Virus record (IMG/VR): IMGVR_UViG_3300042549_004702
Span: 1-60,420 of that record
Source: a virus
DNA: 60,420 nt
Strand: one strand, 5' to 3'
Shown: positions 30,606-39,657 of the stretch, piece by piece
Position numbering within the stretch: the stretch's first letter is position 1
Layout: every line of letters starts with the position of its first letter
Notes under the pieces: model-generated
Databases searched by the model: none
Seen by the model: the letters and a program-made list of their open reading frames with translations, nothing else
What the model was told of the DNA's origin: nothing
Translations under genes and position numbers: made by a program

Positions 30606-31286
30606 ATGGAACTGACCACGTCACGACTGATATACCCAGACGCGCCTTCGGGATTGCTGTCTGGGTATTGTTCTATTTGCGGCCAGTACGACATCACGCA
30701 CTTCCACCGCAACGACCTACTGACTCCCACCTCGGCCAACCTCACGGCCATCTTCGACTTTCACCACGAGCACGTTTGCCGCTTCTGTTCCGCTATATGG
30801 CGAGAACCGAAGAAGTATCACCGTGCAATTTACGCCGATCACGAATCGGTGCTATTCCCCGTGATATCTGCGGAGACCGCATCATCGGAGCGTCCGTTAT
30901 GGGCCGACGTTATCCGGCAAATGCCGACAGACCGAGAGCGCGTTATCGTGCTCACCACAGATCCTAAGAAGCGAGTGTGGCCATTTGCGCGCATCAGCTC
31001 CGGTAATGTGGCGTGCATATACCTTCACGATCCATCGCGTGGAGTGTCGGGCAATACCTGGGTAGAGATAGCACGGCTGAGAGAATGCCTTGTGATCATC
31101 GAAGAGGCTTACGAGCTTGGATTTTCGAAGCCAGCGATCGAGGAGTCGCTATTCACGTCCTACAATCAACTACAGGCCGTAGGATTGGCCACAACAACAC
31201 GAATGGAGAAAGCCATATCATCGTATAGGGCCACTCCTGAATTCCTGCCTGCGCTCATTGTGGCGCAAAGAAAGGTAACACTATGA
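30606..31286 (+). CDS. Csf1-like zinc-finger protein of a type IV CRISPR-like complex
   Basis: 226 residues. Cys22, Cys25, Cys58 and Cys61 form a split CxxC ... CxxC zinc finger with the intervening text HFHRNDLLT ... HHEHVC, the layout of Csf1 (Cas8-like large subunit of type IV effectors). The middle contains VIVLTTDPKKRVWPFARIS and the C-terminus is helical. The gene is followed with an ATGA overlap by Cas7/Csf2- and Cas5/Csf3-like genes, which is the strongest support. Csf1 identity from the finger alone would be weak. Confidence 0.7.
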   Translation: MELTTSRLIYPDAPSGLLSGYCSICGQYDITHFHRNDLLTPTSANLTAIFDFHHEHVCRFCSAIWREPKKYHRAIYADHESVLFPVISAETASSERPLWADVIRQMPTDRERVIVLTTDPKKRVWPFARISSGNVACIYLHDPSRGVSGNTWVEIARLRECLVIIEEAYELGFSKPAIEESLFTSYNQLQAVGLATTTRMEKAISSYRATPEFLPALIVAQRKVTL

Positions 31287-32719
31287 CCACATCAAACACT
31301 GGGATAATCGCGCCGTACCGATTCACGGCAAAGGCCACATCCACGGTTGCCCACGGAGAAGCCGGAGCCAACTCGACCGGGGCCAATAACACGACACTCT
31401 TTGCCCGGGAGTTGACATTGCTTCAGCGTGACCAGCTCTCGTACAGCAGCGACAAGGCGCAAGCGGCGATTGAATCACTGATGAACGTGATGCCGATCAC
31501 CGAGTCGTCTGTCGAGTTCCTTCGAACGCTATCAGGCGGCGAATTGATCGCGACACTATTTGCTGCTCAATTTCCGATCATTTATCGCGGCGAAGGAGAA
31601 GGACTATTCGCCGGACTCGAGCGTTACCAGTACCTGACAACGCGCCTGACTGACTCAGCCGTAGCTTGCACTACGCTTGCAACTGCGTGGGCGTACGTCT
31701 CGCGAAAGCTGAATCTGACCGCGCCATCAGCCTCGGCGCATATGCCGTTGATGGCACTCTTTGCACTGCCGAAGCCGATACAGGCGGCTGCGCTTGCGTC
31801 AGTCCTGAAAGCTCCTGAGATGGTCGTTATGGGCGCGCGAATGCTAGCCGAAGGACTCAAGGCCACTAACTGGAAATACGCAGAAGCCGCAGATCGAGAG
31901 ACCGAAGAGAAGGCTCAGTACAACGTGACATCTACGCAGCTTCTCGAGTTGTCGGCGAATAGGGGCAGCGTGCTAGCCGTGCGAATCCCTGCGATATCGG
32001 GCAACTCGCTTCGCCACAACATACTACGCGCACCAGGTGCGACGCGCCTTTTGTCGCATCTTGGACTTGGGCCGAATCAAACAATGGTACCGATCGCCGT
32101 TGAGCGGTTCCTGTACTCTGGCGGCAACACCGTCAAGGGCGCGAAGGCTCCGGGGGCGGCGGATCTACTAGAAGCAAAGGTGCGTAGTCACTATCCGATC
32201 GTTGACGCACTTGGCGGATCGTTCGATATGTTCCTGCTCACTCGGTCGCAGGTCAGCGTAAATAGCTGGATAGTATGCCGGGAGAATAACTGGATCACGG
32301 AGCGTAAGACAGAGGGAAGCATCGGATCCGATGTATCGATCTTCGATCTTATCAGCGAGGTGACACGTACTCGGTCAGGCATTGGCGGCAAGGACAAGGA
32401 GTCGGGACAGATGATCTTTGCCTACGAAGCTTTGGCCGCTCAGACAGAGATACTTGTAGAGGTCAGCTTCCAGCCATACACGCAGTTTGTCACGATTGGC
32501 GCGGTGATGCAGGCGTTGACGGACTGGAACACGGAAGGCGCGTTTCTTGGCGCGAAGTCGGCGCAGGGGCACTCGCAGTGGTTGCCAGACTTCCCGGATG
32601 ATGATCGATGGGCACTTGCTGCCGACTACATCGCACACCTCGACAAGAACCGAGAGACGTTGCGCGATGGACTCATCAAGGCCACATTCGGAACGGAGGT
32701 GCAGCTTTGTGGAGCGTAA
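31283..32719 (+). CDS. Cas7/Csf2-like RAMP protein with helical insertion
   Basis: 478 residues. RAMP/Cas7 features of Csf2 are visible: an N-terminal beta segment (FTAKATSTVAHGEAG), VRIPAISGNSLRHNILR at 234-249, RFLYSGGN near 275-282, and VRSHYPIVDALGGSFD ... SVNSWIVCREN at 300-335. Csf2 forms the crRNA-binding backbone of type IV effectors. Residues ~50-215 are an extra, mostly helical segment absent from simple Cas7 proteins, which may replace a missing Cas11 small subunit. Stop and next start overlap (TAATG). Confidence 0.8.
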   Translation: MTTSNTGIIAPYRFTAKATSTVAHGEAGANSTGANNTTLFARELTLLQRDQLSYSSDKAQAAIESLMNVMPITESSVEFLRTLSGGELIATLFAAQFPIIYRGEGEGLFAGLERYQYLTTRLTDSAVACTTLATAWAYVSRKLNLTAPSASAHMPLMALFALPKPIQAAALASVLKAPEMVVMGARMLAEGLKATNWKYAEAADRETEEKAQYNVTSTQLLELSANRGSVLAVRIPAISGNSLRHNILRAPGATRLLSHLGLGPNQTMVPIAVERFLYSGGNTVKGAKAPGAADLLEAKVRSHYPIVDALGGSFDMFLLTRSQVSVNSWIVCRENNWITERKTEGSIGSDVSIFDLISEVTRTRSGIGGKDKESGQMIFAYEALAAQTEILVEVSFQPYTQFVTIGAVMQALTDWNTEGAFLGAKSAQGHSQWLPDFPDDDRWALAADYIAHLDKNRETLRDGLIKATFGTEVQLCGA

Positions 32720-33447
32720 TGCACATTCCAGAGCTTGACGAGTATGGCGATCGTATAGCGGCTCTCGAGTATGAGCCGCTCAAGGTCACGGTGACGACGG
32801 ACTCGCCCGTCAGCTGCAATGATCCGATATCGCTTGACGGAGTGTTGGCATACGCAATGGTCACGGATGCACTCAAGGGACGGCCTTTTCCGCAAGGAAA
32901 GGGCCCATACTGGCAGCCGCTTCCGCTCCATTGCGCAAAGCTGATTGAGGGTTTGCCGCTATGGTCAAGTACCGACTTTGTACCGACCAACCTTCACAAG
33001 CGAATGACTCACATCCACAGACGGACGGCGGATAACCCGTACGCAATGATCGGCCTGATGCGATCTGCCTACGACAAGCGACCGCGCCGCTTCCCGTCTT
33101 CGGCCGCGGGGCCGTATATGGACTATCGAGTACCAGAGCGTCGTTACGTCGCGGAGTCGTGGTCGGCATTGTGTCTCGGCAATCTTGAAGAGGTGCGACG
33201 ACTTCTCACGCTTGTTGCGACTTTTGGCAAAGGCGGCAAGCGTGGGTCGGGATACGTTCGGCAATGGACGGTTGAGCCGGTCGCAGACTTTTCATTCTAC
33301 ACGCACGATGGCCGCGCTTTGCGCCCAGTGCCTATTGGTGCCACTGAAACAGCGTGGGCAGGGGTAAGGCAAGGGTGGACTCCTCCCTACTGGCTCAAGG
33401 AAACGTGGCTGCTTTGTCAGCCGTCAGATGTGGCATCGATATTATGA
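32719..33447 (+). CDS. Cas5/Csf3-like RAMP protein
   Basis: 242 residues from the ATG overlapping the Csf2-like stop. The N-terminus (LKVTVTTDSPVSCNDPISLDGVLAYAMV) matches the Csf3 pattern of a first RAMP strand followed by a dGLLAY-type helix. A Gly-rich loop at 169-183 (GKGGKRGSGYVRQW) is the typical RAMP C-terminal loop. Csf3 caps the 5' end of the crRNA in the complex. Position and overlaps fit csf1-csf2-csf3 order. Confidence 0.78.
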   Translation: MHIPELDEYGDRIAALEYEPLKVTVTTDSPVSCNDPISLDGVLAYAMVTDALKGRPFPQGKGPYWQPLPLHCAKLIEGLPLWSSTDFVPTNLHKRMTHIHRRTADNPYAMIGLMRSAYDKRPRRFPSSAAGPYMDYRVPERRYVAESWSALCLGNLEEVRRLLTLVATFGKGGKRGSGYVRQWTVEPVADFSFYTHDGRALRPVPIGATETAWAGVRQGWTPPYWLKETWLLCQPSDVASIL

Positions 33448-34247
33448 GCATTGTGAGCTGGGCCGATTACGGAATTACGGGTGAGGTCACGGTTGGACGA
33501 CCGGCAGCGGCAGCACCCTACAAGCGTCAGATTCAGCGACGCATCGACAAGGCATTGTCGGACATTGACCGCTTGGCCGTCTCCACAGACGGCCATTTTT
33601 ACTCGGCAATATCATTCGGTGCTGATTCGCTGGTCGCTGATCATCTGATGCGCCGCTACTATCCCGATCATCCGGCAATGTGGGTCAATCAAGGGCCGCT
33701 TGCTGAATGGCCTGACTGCCTGGCACTCAAGGATCAGATGGTAGCCAACGGTCTGCCGCTGGTCGAGTTGACACCGGACGTCACGCTCTACGATTGGTAT
33801 CGATTACACGGCATCCCGACGTCTTCGGCAATGGATAGCAAGGACGACAAGGAGCTGAACGAAGCGTTGATGTACGCGCCTATCCGGCGATACCAGGAGT
33901 CATCGGCGGCGCGTGGCTACTTGTGGGGGCTGAGGTATGATGGCGAAGGCAACCATCGTCGGATACTGATCCAAAGTCGAGGCACGCTATATCATCGAAA
34001 GACCGATGGTCAGTATGTGTGCTCTCCCGTCGGTCACTGGAGCAAGCACGAGATATGGGCATACATCGACCTGTTTGCGCTGCCCTACGCGAAGATGTAC
34101 GACATTGACCGACTCGAGATCCGCAACGGGCCGCCAATCGGCACAAGCGCGTTGAATATGGGGCGAATCGTGAAGCTGAAGCACAACTTCCCGCATATTT
34201 GGCGAGTAGCTGTCAGTGAGTTTCCCGAGTTGCAGAGGTACACGTGA
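33444..34247 (+). CDS. CysH-like PP-loop protein (PAPS reductase family)
   Basis: 267 residues starting at an ATG that overlaps the csf3-like stop (ATGA). The PP-loop SFGADS at 57-62 takes the place of SGGKDS, followed by VADHLMRRY. Later text includes CSPVGHWSKHEIWAYIDLFALPYAKMYD, typical of PAPS reductases. It lacks an obvious C-terminal redox Cys motif, so it may activate a substrate with ATP without sulfate reduction. CysH-like genes are a known companion of type IV-B csf loci. Confidence 0.85.
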   Translation: MSIVSWADYGITGEVTVGRPAAAAPYKRQIQRRIDKALSDIDRLAVSTDGHFYSAISFGADSLVADHLMRRYYPDHPAMWVNQGPLAEWPDCLALKDQMVANGLPLVELTPDVTLYDWYRLHGIPTSSAMDSKDDKELNEALMYAPIRRYQESSAARGYLWGLRYDGEGNHRRILIQSRGTLYHRKTDGQYVCSPVGHWSKHEIWAYIDLFALPYAKMYDIDRLEIRNGPPIGTSALNMGRIVKLKHNFPHIWRVAVSEFPELQRYT

Positions 34248-34813
34248 CGCCACCGTACAAAATCATAATGCGATCGCATCCGGATAGAGATGACCTTGTT
34301 GAGCAGATAAAGCCGCTACTGCCTGAAGATTCGATGTATAGCAGAGATTCCGCTCGTGAAGGTGGACGAGTAAACTTCATCCGCGCTATGACTATGGCTG
34401 AGGGTGACGCTTGCTTGCATCTTGAGGACGATATCATCCTTTGCCATGACTTCATCGACAACGTGAACCGTGTAGTAGAGTATCGCCCAGGTACGGTGAT
34501 TCAGTTCTTTTCGCGAAGATCGGCAGACATTGACATAGGGTCGCGATACGAATCAGGACGCACCTTTTTAGGCGCGCTTTGCTTTTTCTTGCCGTGTGGA
34601 ATGTCACGCGATTTGTTGAACCATTGGCCAGCGTGGAAGGACAAGGACAAACACTTCGACGCGGTCGATTTATTCGTTGCCGACTACCTGAAAAACCAAA
34701 AGCTCAAGTACTGGATCGAGATTCCTTGCTTGGTTCAGCATCGACAGGTCGTGTCAGTCGTCGATAGTCGTCGATCCAAGTACCGCCAGACATCTACCTT
34801 TCTTGGCGAATAG
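34244..34813 (+). CDS. GT-A type glycosyltransferase-like protein (189 aa)
   Basis: A GTG start overlaps the CysH stop (GTGA), with GCAGAGG upstream. The segment MAEGDACLHLEDDIILCHDF carries the EDD (DxD-type) metal-binding motif at 61-63. TFLGALCFFLPCGMSRDLLNHW and DAVDLFVADYL follow, as in small phage glycosyltransferases. It could glycosylate DNA, a virion protein or a surface sugar. Overlap with cysH suggests joint expression with the csf-like operon. Confidence 0.65.
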   Translation: MTPPYKIIMRSHPDRDDLVEQIKPLLPEDSMYSRDSAREGGRVNFIRAMTMAEGDACLHLEDDIILCHDFIDNVNRVVEYRPGTVIQFFSRRSADIDIGSRYESGRTFLGALCFFLPCGMSRDLLNHWPAWKDKDKHFDAVDLFVADYLKNQKLKYWIEIPCLVQHRQVVSVVDSRRSKYRQTSTFLGE

Positions 34814-34863
34814 CTCACCACTCGCCCGAAAAATTATTCTCGCGACTATCGCAATCTTGCGAT

Positions 34864-36294
34864 ATGAACAGCGAGAGCAACAAAAATTCACCCGCCTATC
34901 ACAACGAAGCTCACGACGAGATGGAGCGTCGGTGGGACATCATCGAAGCCGTATCAGGTGGTACGCTTGAGTTACGCGATGGTGGCGCAAAGTGGCTACC
35001 GCTCGAGCCTGCCGAAGACCAGCGCGATTACGCTATCCGGCTTCGTCGGGCAATATTCTTCAACGCCTTCGAGCGCACGTTGCACGGACTTGTTGGACTC
35101 GTGTTTCGCAAAGATCCCGAGCTTGCCGATGATAATCCCGATCGAATCAAAGAGCTCTGGGAGAACATCGACAATGCCGGAACACACGGCGCAGTCTTTG
35201 CCAAGGAAGCGTTCACGATTGCGTGTAAGTACGGTCATTCGCTGATCTATGTCGATATGCCGCCAGCACTGCCGGAAGGCGCAACGCTTGCCGATGAGCG
35301 CGCCGCCAATCGTCGCCCTTACTGGGTGATGTATGAGCCGGATCAGATCGTCAACTGGCGCGTCGAGTCAGTCAACGGGCAGTCAATGGTGACACTGCTT
35401 GTGCTAGAGGAAGAGACAAACGAGCCTGACGGTCTGTACGGTGAAGAGGAAGTGACGCGGTACCGAGTACTTAGACCGGGATACTGGGAGCTGTTCCGCG
35501 AAGTCAAGAATGATCTGACAGGGGCTACAGAGTACTTGCTCGAGGCTACTGGCGCGTCAAGCCTGCCGTATATCCCCGTCTCAGTGATCTATGCTCGAAA
35601 GACTGGCACACTGACCAGCACCCCGCCATTGCTTGATCTGGCACTGATCAATCTCGCGCATTACCAGAAATACTCAGACTACTCAACGTACCTGCATATC
35701 AGTAGTCGTCCGATCCTATGGTTTCGTGGACGCGATATCAGCAAGGGAGTTGAGGCCATCGGCCCGTACACGTTCTTTGACGTTGACGGCACCAACGGCA
35801 ACGTCGGATTCGCAGAGACCAGCGGCGCGGCACTTGGCGCAGCTAAGGCGGACATTGACCATCTTGAGAAGCAGATGGCAATGCTTGGATTGACGCTACT
35901 TGCCGGCAACAAACCAGTACAGCAAACAGCTACTGAAGCATTGCTCGACTCAGTCAAGGAAGAGTCGGACTTGGCAACCGCTGCCAGATCGCTACAGGAC
36001 GCGCTAGAACTGGCTTTGCATTGCACGGCAGCCTATGAGGGCATCGAGTCCGGCAGCGTGGCTCTTGGCTCAACTATGACCGATTTGACGCTATCGCCTG
36101 AAGAGATGCGAGTGTGGATTGACAGCGCAGACAAGGTGTTCTCGAAGAACACGATCTACGAGGTATTCAAGCAGGCCGGTAAGTTGCCTGATGGCTTCAA
36201 CGCAGATCAGGAACGGATTGCTATTGAAGCGGATGCCTCAACGATGGGCGATCAGCTACTCGCAGCTTTCGACCAAGGTAAACCGATAGCGTAG
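34864..36294 (+). CDS. Portal protein (DUF4055 type)
   Basis: 476 residues. Key text: RDYAIRLRRAIFFNAFERTLHGLVGLVFRKDPEL, then VMYEPDQIVNWRVES and SVIYARKTG, matching DUF4055-type portals. A C-terminal helical part (KADIDHLEKQMAMLGLTLLAG ... TATEALLDSVKEESDLATAARSLQDALE) is the crown/stem region. It forms the dodecameric channel for DNA. No standard Shine-Dalgarno is seen before the ATG; an ATCGCA/TGCGAT hairpin abuts it. Confidence 0.88.
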   Translation: MNSESNKNSPAYHNEAHDEMERRWDIIEAVSGGTLELRDGGAKWLPLEPAEDQRDYAIRLRRAIFFNAFERTLHGLVGLVFRKDPELADDNPDRIKELWENIDNAGTHGAVFAKEAFTIACKYGHSLIYVDMPPALPEGATLADERAANRRPYWVMYEPDQIVNWRVESVNGQSMVTLLVLEEETNEPDGLYGEEEVTRYRVLRPGYWELFREVKNDLTGATEYLLEATGASSLPYIPVSVIYARKTGTLTSTPPLLDLALINLAHYQKYSDYSTYLHISSRPILWFRGRDISKGVEAIGPYTFFDVDGTNGNVGFAETSGAALGAAKADIDHLEKQMAMLGLTLLAGNKPVQQTATEALLDSVKEESDLATAARSLQDALELALHCTAAYEGIESGSVALGSTMTDLTLSPEEMRVWIDSADKVFSKNTIYEVFKQAGKLPDGFNADQERIAIEADASTMGDQLLAAFDQGKPIA

Positions 36295-36386
36295 AAAAGT
36301 TATCGACCTGACGTGACGTAACCTTCAACCCATAACCCACGAAGCGGGATGCTTCGTAATCACTCATCCGGGAGGGATGATTCCAA

Positions 36387-37172
36387 ATGCCAATAGAACA
36401 GATATTTGATACTCGCGATGATGCGCCGGAGTTTCTCAGAGGATCTTTGCTCGAGACCGAAGACGGGAAGTTCAAGTTTCAGGCAGAGCTACCACAAGAG
36501 GTCGGCGGACTGAAGAAGGCACTCGACGCAGAGCGCAAAGCACGCGCCGAATTCGAAGGCAAGCTGAAGCAGTATGACGGCGTAGACGTTGAAAAGTACC
36601 AGTCGATACTCAAGCAGCAGGAAGAGGCCAAGGCGCAGCAGGCGCGATCTGCCGGAGACTGGGAGACGCGAGAGACACAGCTAAAAGCGCAGCTCGAAGC
36701 GGATCTACGCAAACGAGAAGCGCACTACACATCAGAGTTAACTGGACGTGACGCGAAGATTACGTTGATGCAGTCAGCCCTTGAGAAGTCGCTGATCGAA
36801 GCGCAGGCAACATCCGCGATCTCGGCGGCCAAGGGAACACCAGAGTTGCTGCTGCCTCACGTAATGCAGCGAGTCAGGATTGTTGAGGAGGACGGCGATT
36901 ATCAGGTGCGAGTGATCGATCAGAACGGTCAGCCGCGCATCGCCGACATAAAAGGCACTCCATTCACGATCAAGCATTTGATCGAAGAGATGAAGGCCGA
37001 TGCGATTTATGGACGGGCTTTTGAGGCGTCCGGAGCGGGAGGCTCTGGTGCGTATAACAGTAACAAAGCGGGCGGCAACGCCAAGACAATGAGCCGTGGA
37101 GCTTTTGACGCACTCTCACCAGAAACTAAAATGGAGTTCATCAAAGCAAAGGGGCAAATTTCAGATCAGTAG
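36387..37172 (+). CDS. Scaffolding protein
   Basis: 261 residues, highly charged and helical. Residues 35-145 form a long coiled coil (KALDAERKARAEFEGKLKQY ... RKREAHYTSELTGRDAKI), and the C-terminus contains SRGAFDALSPETKMEFIKAKG, typical of scaffold C-termini that bind coat. It lies between portal and coat, as expected. Strong ribosome site GGGAGGGATGATTCCAA. Confidence 0.85.
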   Translation: MPIEQIFDTRDDAPEFLRGSLLETEDGKFKFQAELPQEVGGLKKALDAERKARAEFEGKLKQYDGVDVEKYQSILKQQEEAKAQQARSAGDWETRETQLKAQLEADLRKREAHYTSELTGRDAKITLMQSALEKSLIEAQATSAISAAKGTPELLLPHVMQRVRIVEEDGDYQVRVIDQNGQPRIADIKGTPFTIKHLIEEMKADAIYGRAFEASGAGGSGAYNSNKAGGNAKTMSRGAFDALSPETKMEFIKAKGQISDQ

Positions 37173-37187
37173 GATCGAAGGAGATCA

Positions 37188-38351
37188 ATGGCTAACACCC
37201 TTTCCTCAGTTCTGCCGGTGATCTACGAGGCGGCGGATGTCGTTTCGCGAGAGTTGACCGGTTTCATTCCAGCATCGTTTCGTAACTCGACCGCAGAGCG
37301 TGCGGCGAAGGATCAGACAGTCACTTACCCGATCGTCCCGACGATGGCTGCGGCGGATATTGCGCCTGGTGCCACGTCTTCGACTGGCACGGATATGACC
37401 GTGGGGTCAGGCTCTATGACCATCTCAAAGAGCCGCAAGGTCAGTTTCAATTGGACTGGTGAGGAGCAGACGGCACTCAGCAATGGCGATCGCCCGCAGC
37501 TTACCAACATTCTTCGTGATCAGTTCGCTCAGGCGATGCGCACGTTGTGCAACGAGATCGAGGCCGATCTGTGGGCGGCTGCTTACAAGGGATCGTCTCG
37601 CGCTTATGGTACGGCTGCTACTGCGCCGTTCGGCACTGCTGGCGACCTCAGCGACTTTGCGGGCGTTCGGCAGATCCTTGACGACAACGGCGCGCCACAG
37701 ACGGATCTTCACCTTGTGCTTGGGTCGGCTGCTATGGCCAACCTTCGCGGCAAGCAGTCGGTGCTCTTCAAGGTCAACGAGGCGGGCACGTCGGACTTCC
37801 TGCGACGTGGTGTTATCGGTGACGTAATGGGGCTGATGCTGCATAACAGCTACCCTGTCACCGTCCACACCAAAGGCGGCGGTTCCGCCTACGCGCTCAA
37901 CCTTGTGGCTGGGTATCCTGTGGGTTCGACAACTTTTGCCGTCGATACTGGATCAGGCACCATCCTTGCGGGCGACATCCTGACCAACTCGCAGAGTGGT
38001 CGCGATGCCAACAAGTATGTCGTCAATACTGCGCTTGCTGGTGGTTCACTGTCGATCGGCGCGCCGGGTAACCGTGTGGCGTGGGTCGATAACGATACGG
38101 TGGCGGTCGGCAACAGCTACACTCCGAACGTCGCGTTCCATCGTAACGCGCTGCACCTGATTACGCGCTCACCTGCTATGCCGGCGGGCGGTGACAGTGC
38201 GGTTGACGTTACTGAGGTCGTCGATCCGACGAGCGGATTGGCCTTCCAGGTTGCGCTCTACCGTCAGTATCGCCAGATCTCTTACGAGGTCGGTATGGCG
38301 TGGGGCGTCAAGGCTGTCAAGCCTGCTCACATAGCTACTCTGATCGGATAG
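37188..38351 (+). CDS. Major capsid protein, P22 gp5-like
   Basis: 387 residues. MANTLSSVLPVIYEAADVVSRELTGFIPASF and DQTVTYPIVPTMAAADIAPG match the P22 coat family N-arm. The C-terminus (YRQYRQISYEVGMAWGVKAVKPAHIATLIG) matches its conserved end, and an inserted beta domain lies near residues 225-310. HK97 fold. Strong ribosome site GAAGGAGATCA. Expected to be the most abundant virion protein. Confidence 0.9.
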   Translation: MANTLSSVLPVIYEAADVVSRELTGFIPASFRNSTAERAAKDQTVTYPIVPTMAAADIAPGATSSTGTDMTVGSGSMTISKSRKVSFNWTGEEQTALSNGDRPQLTNILRDQFAQAMRTLCNEIEADLWAAAYKGSSRAYGTAATAPFGTAGDLSDFAGVRQILDDNGAPQTDLHLVLGSAAMANLRGKQSVLFKVNEAGTSDFLRRGVIGDVMGLMLHNSYPVTVHTKGGGSAYALNLVAGYPVGSTTFAVDTGSGTILAGDILTNSQSGRDANKYVVNTALAGGSLSIGAPGNRVAWVDNDTVAVGNSYTPNVAFHRNALHLITRSPAMPAGGDSAVDVTEVVDPTSGLAFQVALYRQYRQISYEVGMAWGVKAVKPAHIATLIG

Positions 38352-38357
38352 TGATTA

Positions 38358-38398
38358 CGCACGGTGGCGGGTCAGATGTAACGGCTCGCCACTGTGCG
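38358..38398 (+). other. Hairpin after the coat gene
   Basis: CGCACGGTGGCG (38358-38369) pairs with CGCCACTGTGCG (38387-38398), twelve pairs with one G-T, 17-base loop. No T-tract follows. It may stabilise the coat mRNA 3' end or partially reduce read-through to downstream genes. Confidence 0.6.
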
Positions 38399-38491
38399 GT
38401 AAATCTTGAAAGGGTGCTAACCCTTAGGCAAGCGGCCAAAAATGCAGCACAGGGCAAGCCACGCATCGAGAATAATCACAAGGATCAGCAA

Positions 38492-38698
38492 ATGAAGTCG
38501 GAAAGCACGGTAGCAATGTATCGAGAAGACCTGGGGGCAAATGGTGGGCCGACAACGGCAGACGTCCACGTCAACGAGGTCGAGATGATGCAGTCATTCG
38601 GATGGCGCATCGCTGACGCCAAAGACACGGCACCATTCCCGAAAGAGGAGGAGTCCGAGATGGGATATAGCAAACCAAAGCCAAAACCGAAGAAGTAA
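38492..38698 (+). CDS. Small head protein (68 aa)
   Basis: Starts MKSESTVAMYREDLGANGGP behind AAGGATCAGCAA. It ends in a Lys/Pro tail (YSKPKPKPKK). Location between coat and connector genes fits a small head-completion or decoration factor, but there is no recognised domain. Confidence 0.6.
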   Translation: MKSESTVAMYREDLGANGGPTTADVHVNEVEMMQSFGWRIADAKDTAPFPKEEESEMGYSKPKPKPKK

Positions 38699-38725
38699 CG
38701 CACACGTGACGGGATGTGATCTGAT

Positions 38726-39283
38726 ATGGCAATCGACGCAAACAGCCTGATAACCACGATCGGCGATTCAACCAGCAACTCATATGTGACGCTGGAAGAG
38801 TTCGCCGATTATCGCGATTTGAACAGAATCAACGCTGATGCTTTTGACGGCGCGACGGCTGATAACAAGGTACGCGCGCTGATTATGGCTGCGCGTCGGC
38901 TGAGTAGGCTTAACTGGCGAGGCGGCAAGGTCAGCGGCAATCAGGCTCTGTCGTGGCCACGCATTGAGGTGCCGGTACGAGACTCGAGCCTTGATGGTAT
39001 ATCGCTTTACGGCACGATGTCTGAGAGTCGCTACAGAGGCGGCTTCTATGGTGACTACTACGAAAGCACGATCATTCCCGAGATTATCAAGAATGCACAG
39101 TGCGAGCTTGCCATAGCGTACCTTGAAGGATTCGAGCAAAGCGAAGGACAACAGATCAAGTCGTTCTCGGCCGACGGTGTCCGCATCGATTACGTAACCA
39201 GTTCGAAGGGGGGCGCGCTACCTGCGACGGTACAGCAGATGATCAGCGGATTATTGACGGGCGAAAGGTTGGTGCGAGGGTGA
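38726..39283 (+). CDS. Head-tail connector (DnaT-like/adaptor fold)
   Basis: 185 residues. MAIDANSLITTIGDSTSNSYVTLEEFADYRDL and ALIMAARRLSRLNWRGGKVSGNQALSWPR match the phage head-tail connector/adaptor family sometimes labelled DnaT-like. It docks on the portal bottom. Stop overlaps the next GTG start. Confidence 0.8.
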   Translation: MAIDANSLITTIGDSTSNSYVTLEEFADYRDLNRINADAFDGATADNKVRALIMAARRLSRLNWRGGKVSGNQALSWPRIEVPVRDSSLDGISLYGTMSESRYRGGFYGDYYESTIIPEIIKNAQCELAIAYLEGFEQSEGQQIKSFSADGVRIDYVTSSKGGALPATVQQMISGLLTGERLVRG

Positions 39284-39657
39284 ACAACCTACTATCGGCC
39301 AAAGCTCTCAACACGCTTCGTCGGTCACTCTATGGCGGATCCGCGTCATTGACCTTCTACAAGATGACTCCGGCAGATGGTGAGGTCGAGATTCACACGA
39401 CTACATCAGGCTGGCACATCCAACGCGATAACAGCGATATCGATAGAACGGGACTGGTCAACATTTGGATGTCATCAGAGAGCGTACCGTGGAAGCTTGA
39501 TAGCAAGTTGCATACTGGCAGCAAGATCAAAGTGACCACGAATAACAGATCTCAGTCGTACCGCATATCATCGATACGTCCAATGCAGCAACTCGGCAGT
39601 GGTTGGTATTTCAAATGCGATCCAATCGAGAACAGCACGGAGCCTGACAATGGCTAA
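39280..39657 (+). CDS. Head-closure/stopper-like protein (125 aa)
   Basis: A GTG start overlaps the previous stop (GTGA). The sequence is beta-rich (GGSASLTFYKMTPADGEVEIHTTTSGW ... SKIKVTTNNRSQSYRISSIRP), consistent with a SPP1 gp16-like stopper in this gene position. Assignment rests on order and beta content. Confidence 0.6.
   Translation: MNNLLSAKALNTLRRSLYGGSASLTFYKMTPADGEVEIHTTTSGWHIQRDNSDIDRTGLVNIWMSSESVPWKLDSKLHTGSKIKVTTNNRSQSYRISSIRPMQQLGSGWYFKCDPIENSTEPDNG

Noticed and set aside
37425-37868. Arg-rich frames on both strands within the coat gene
   Set aside because: They overlap the well-supported P22-like coat gene and show only composition-driven text.
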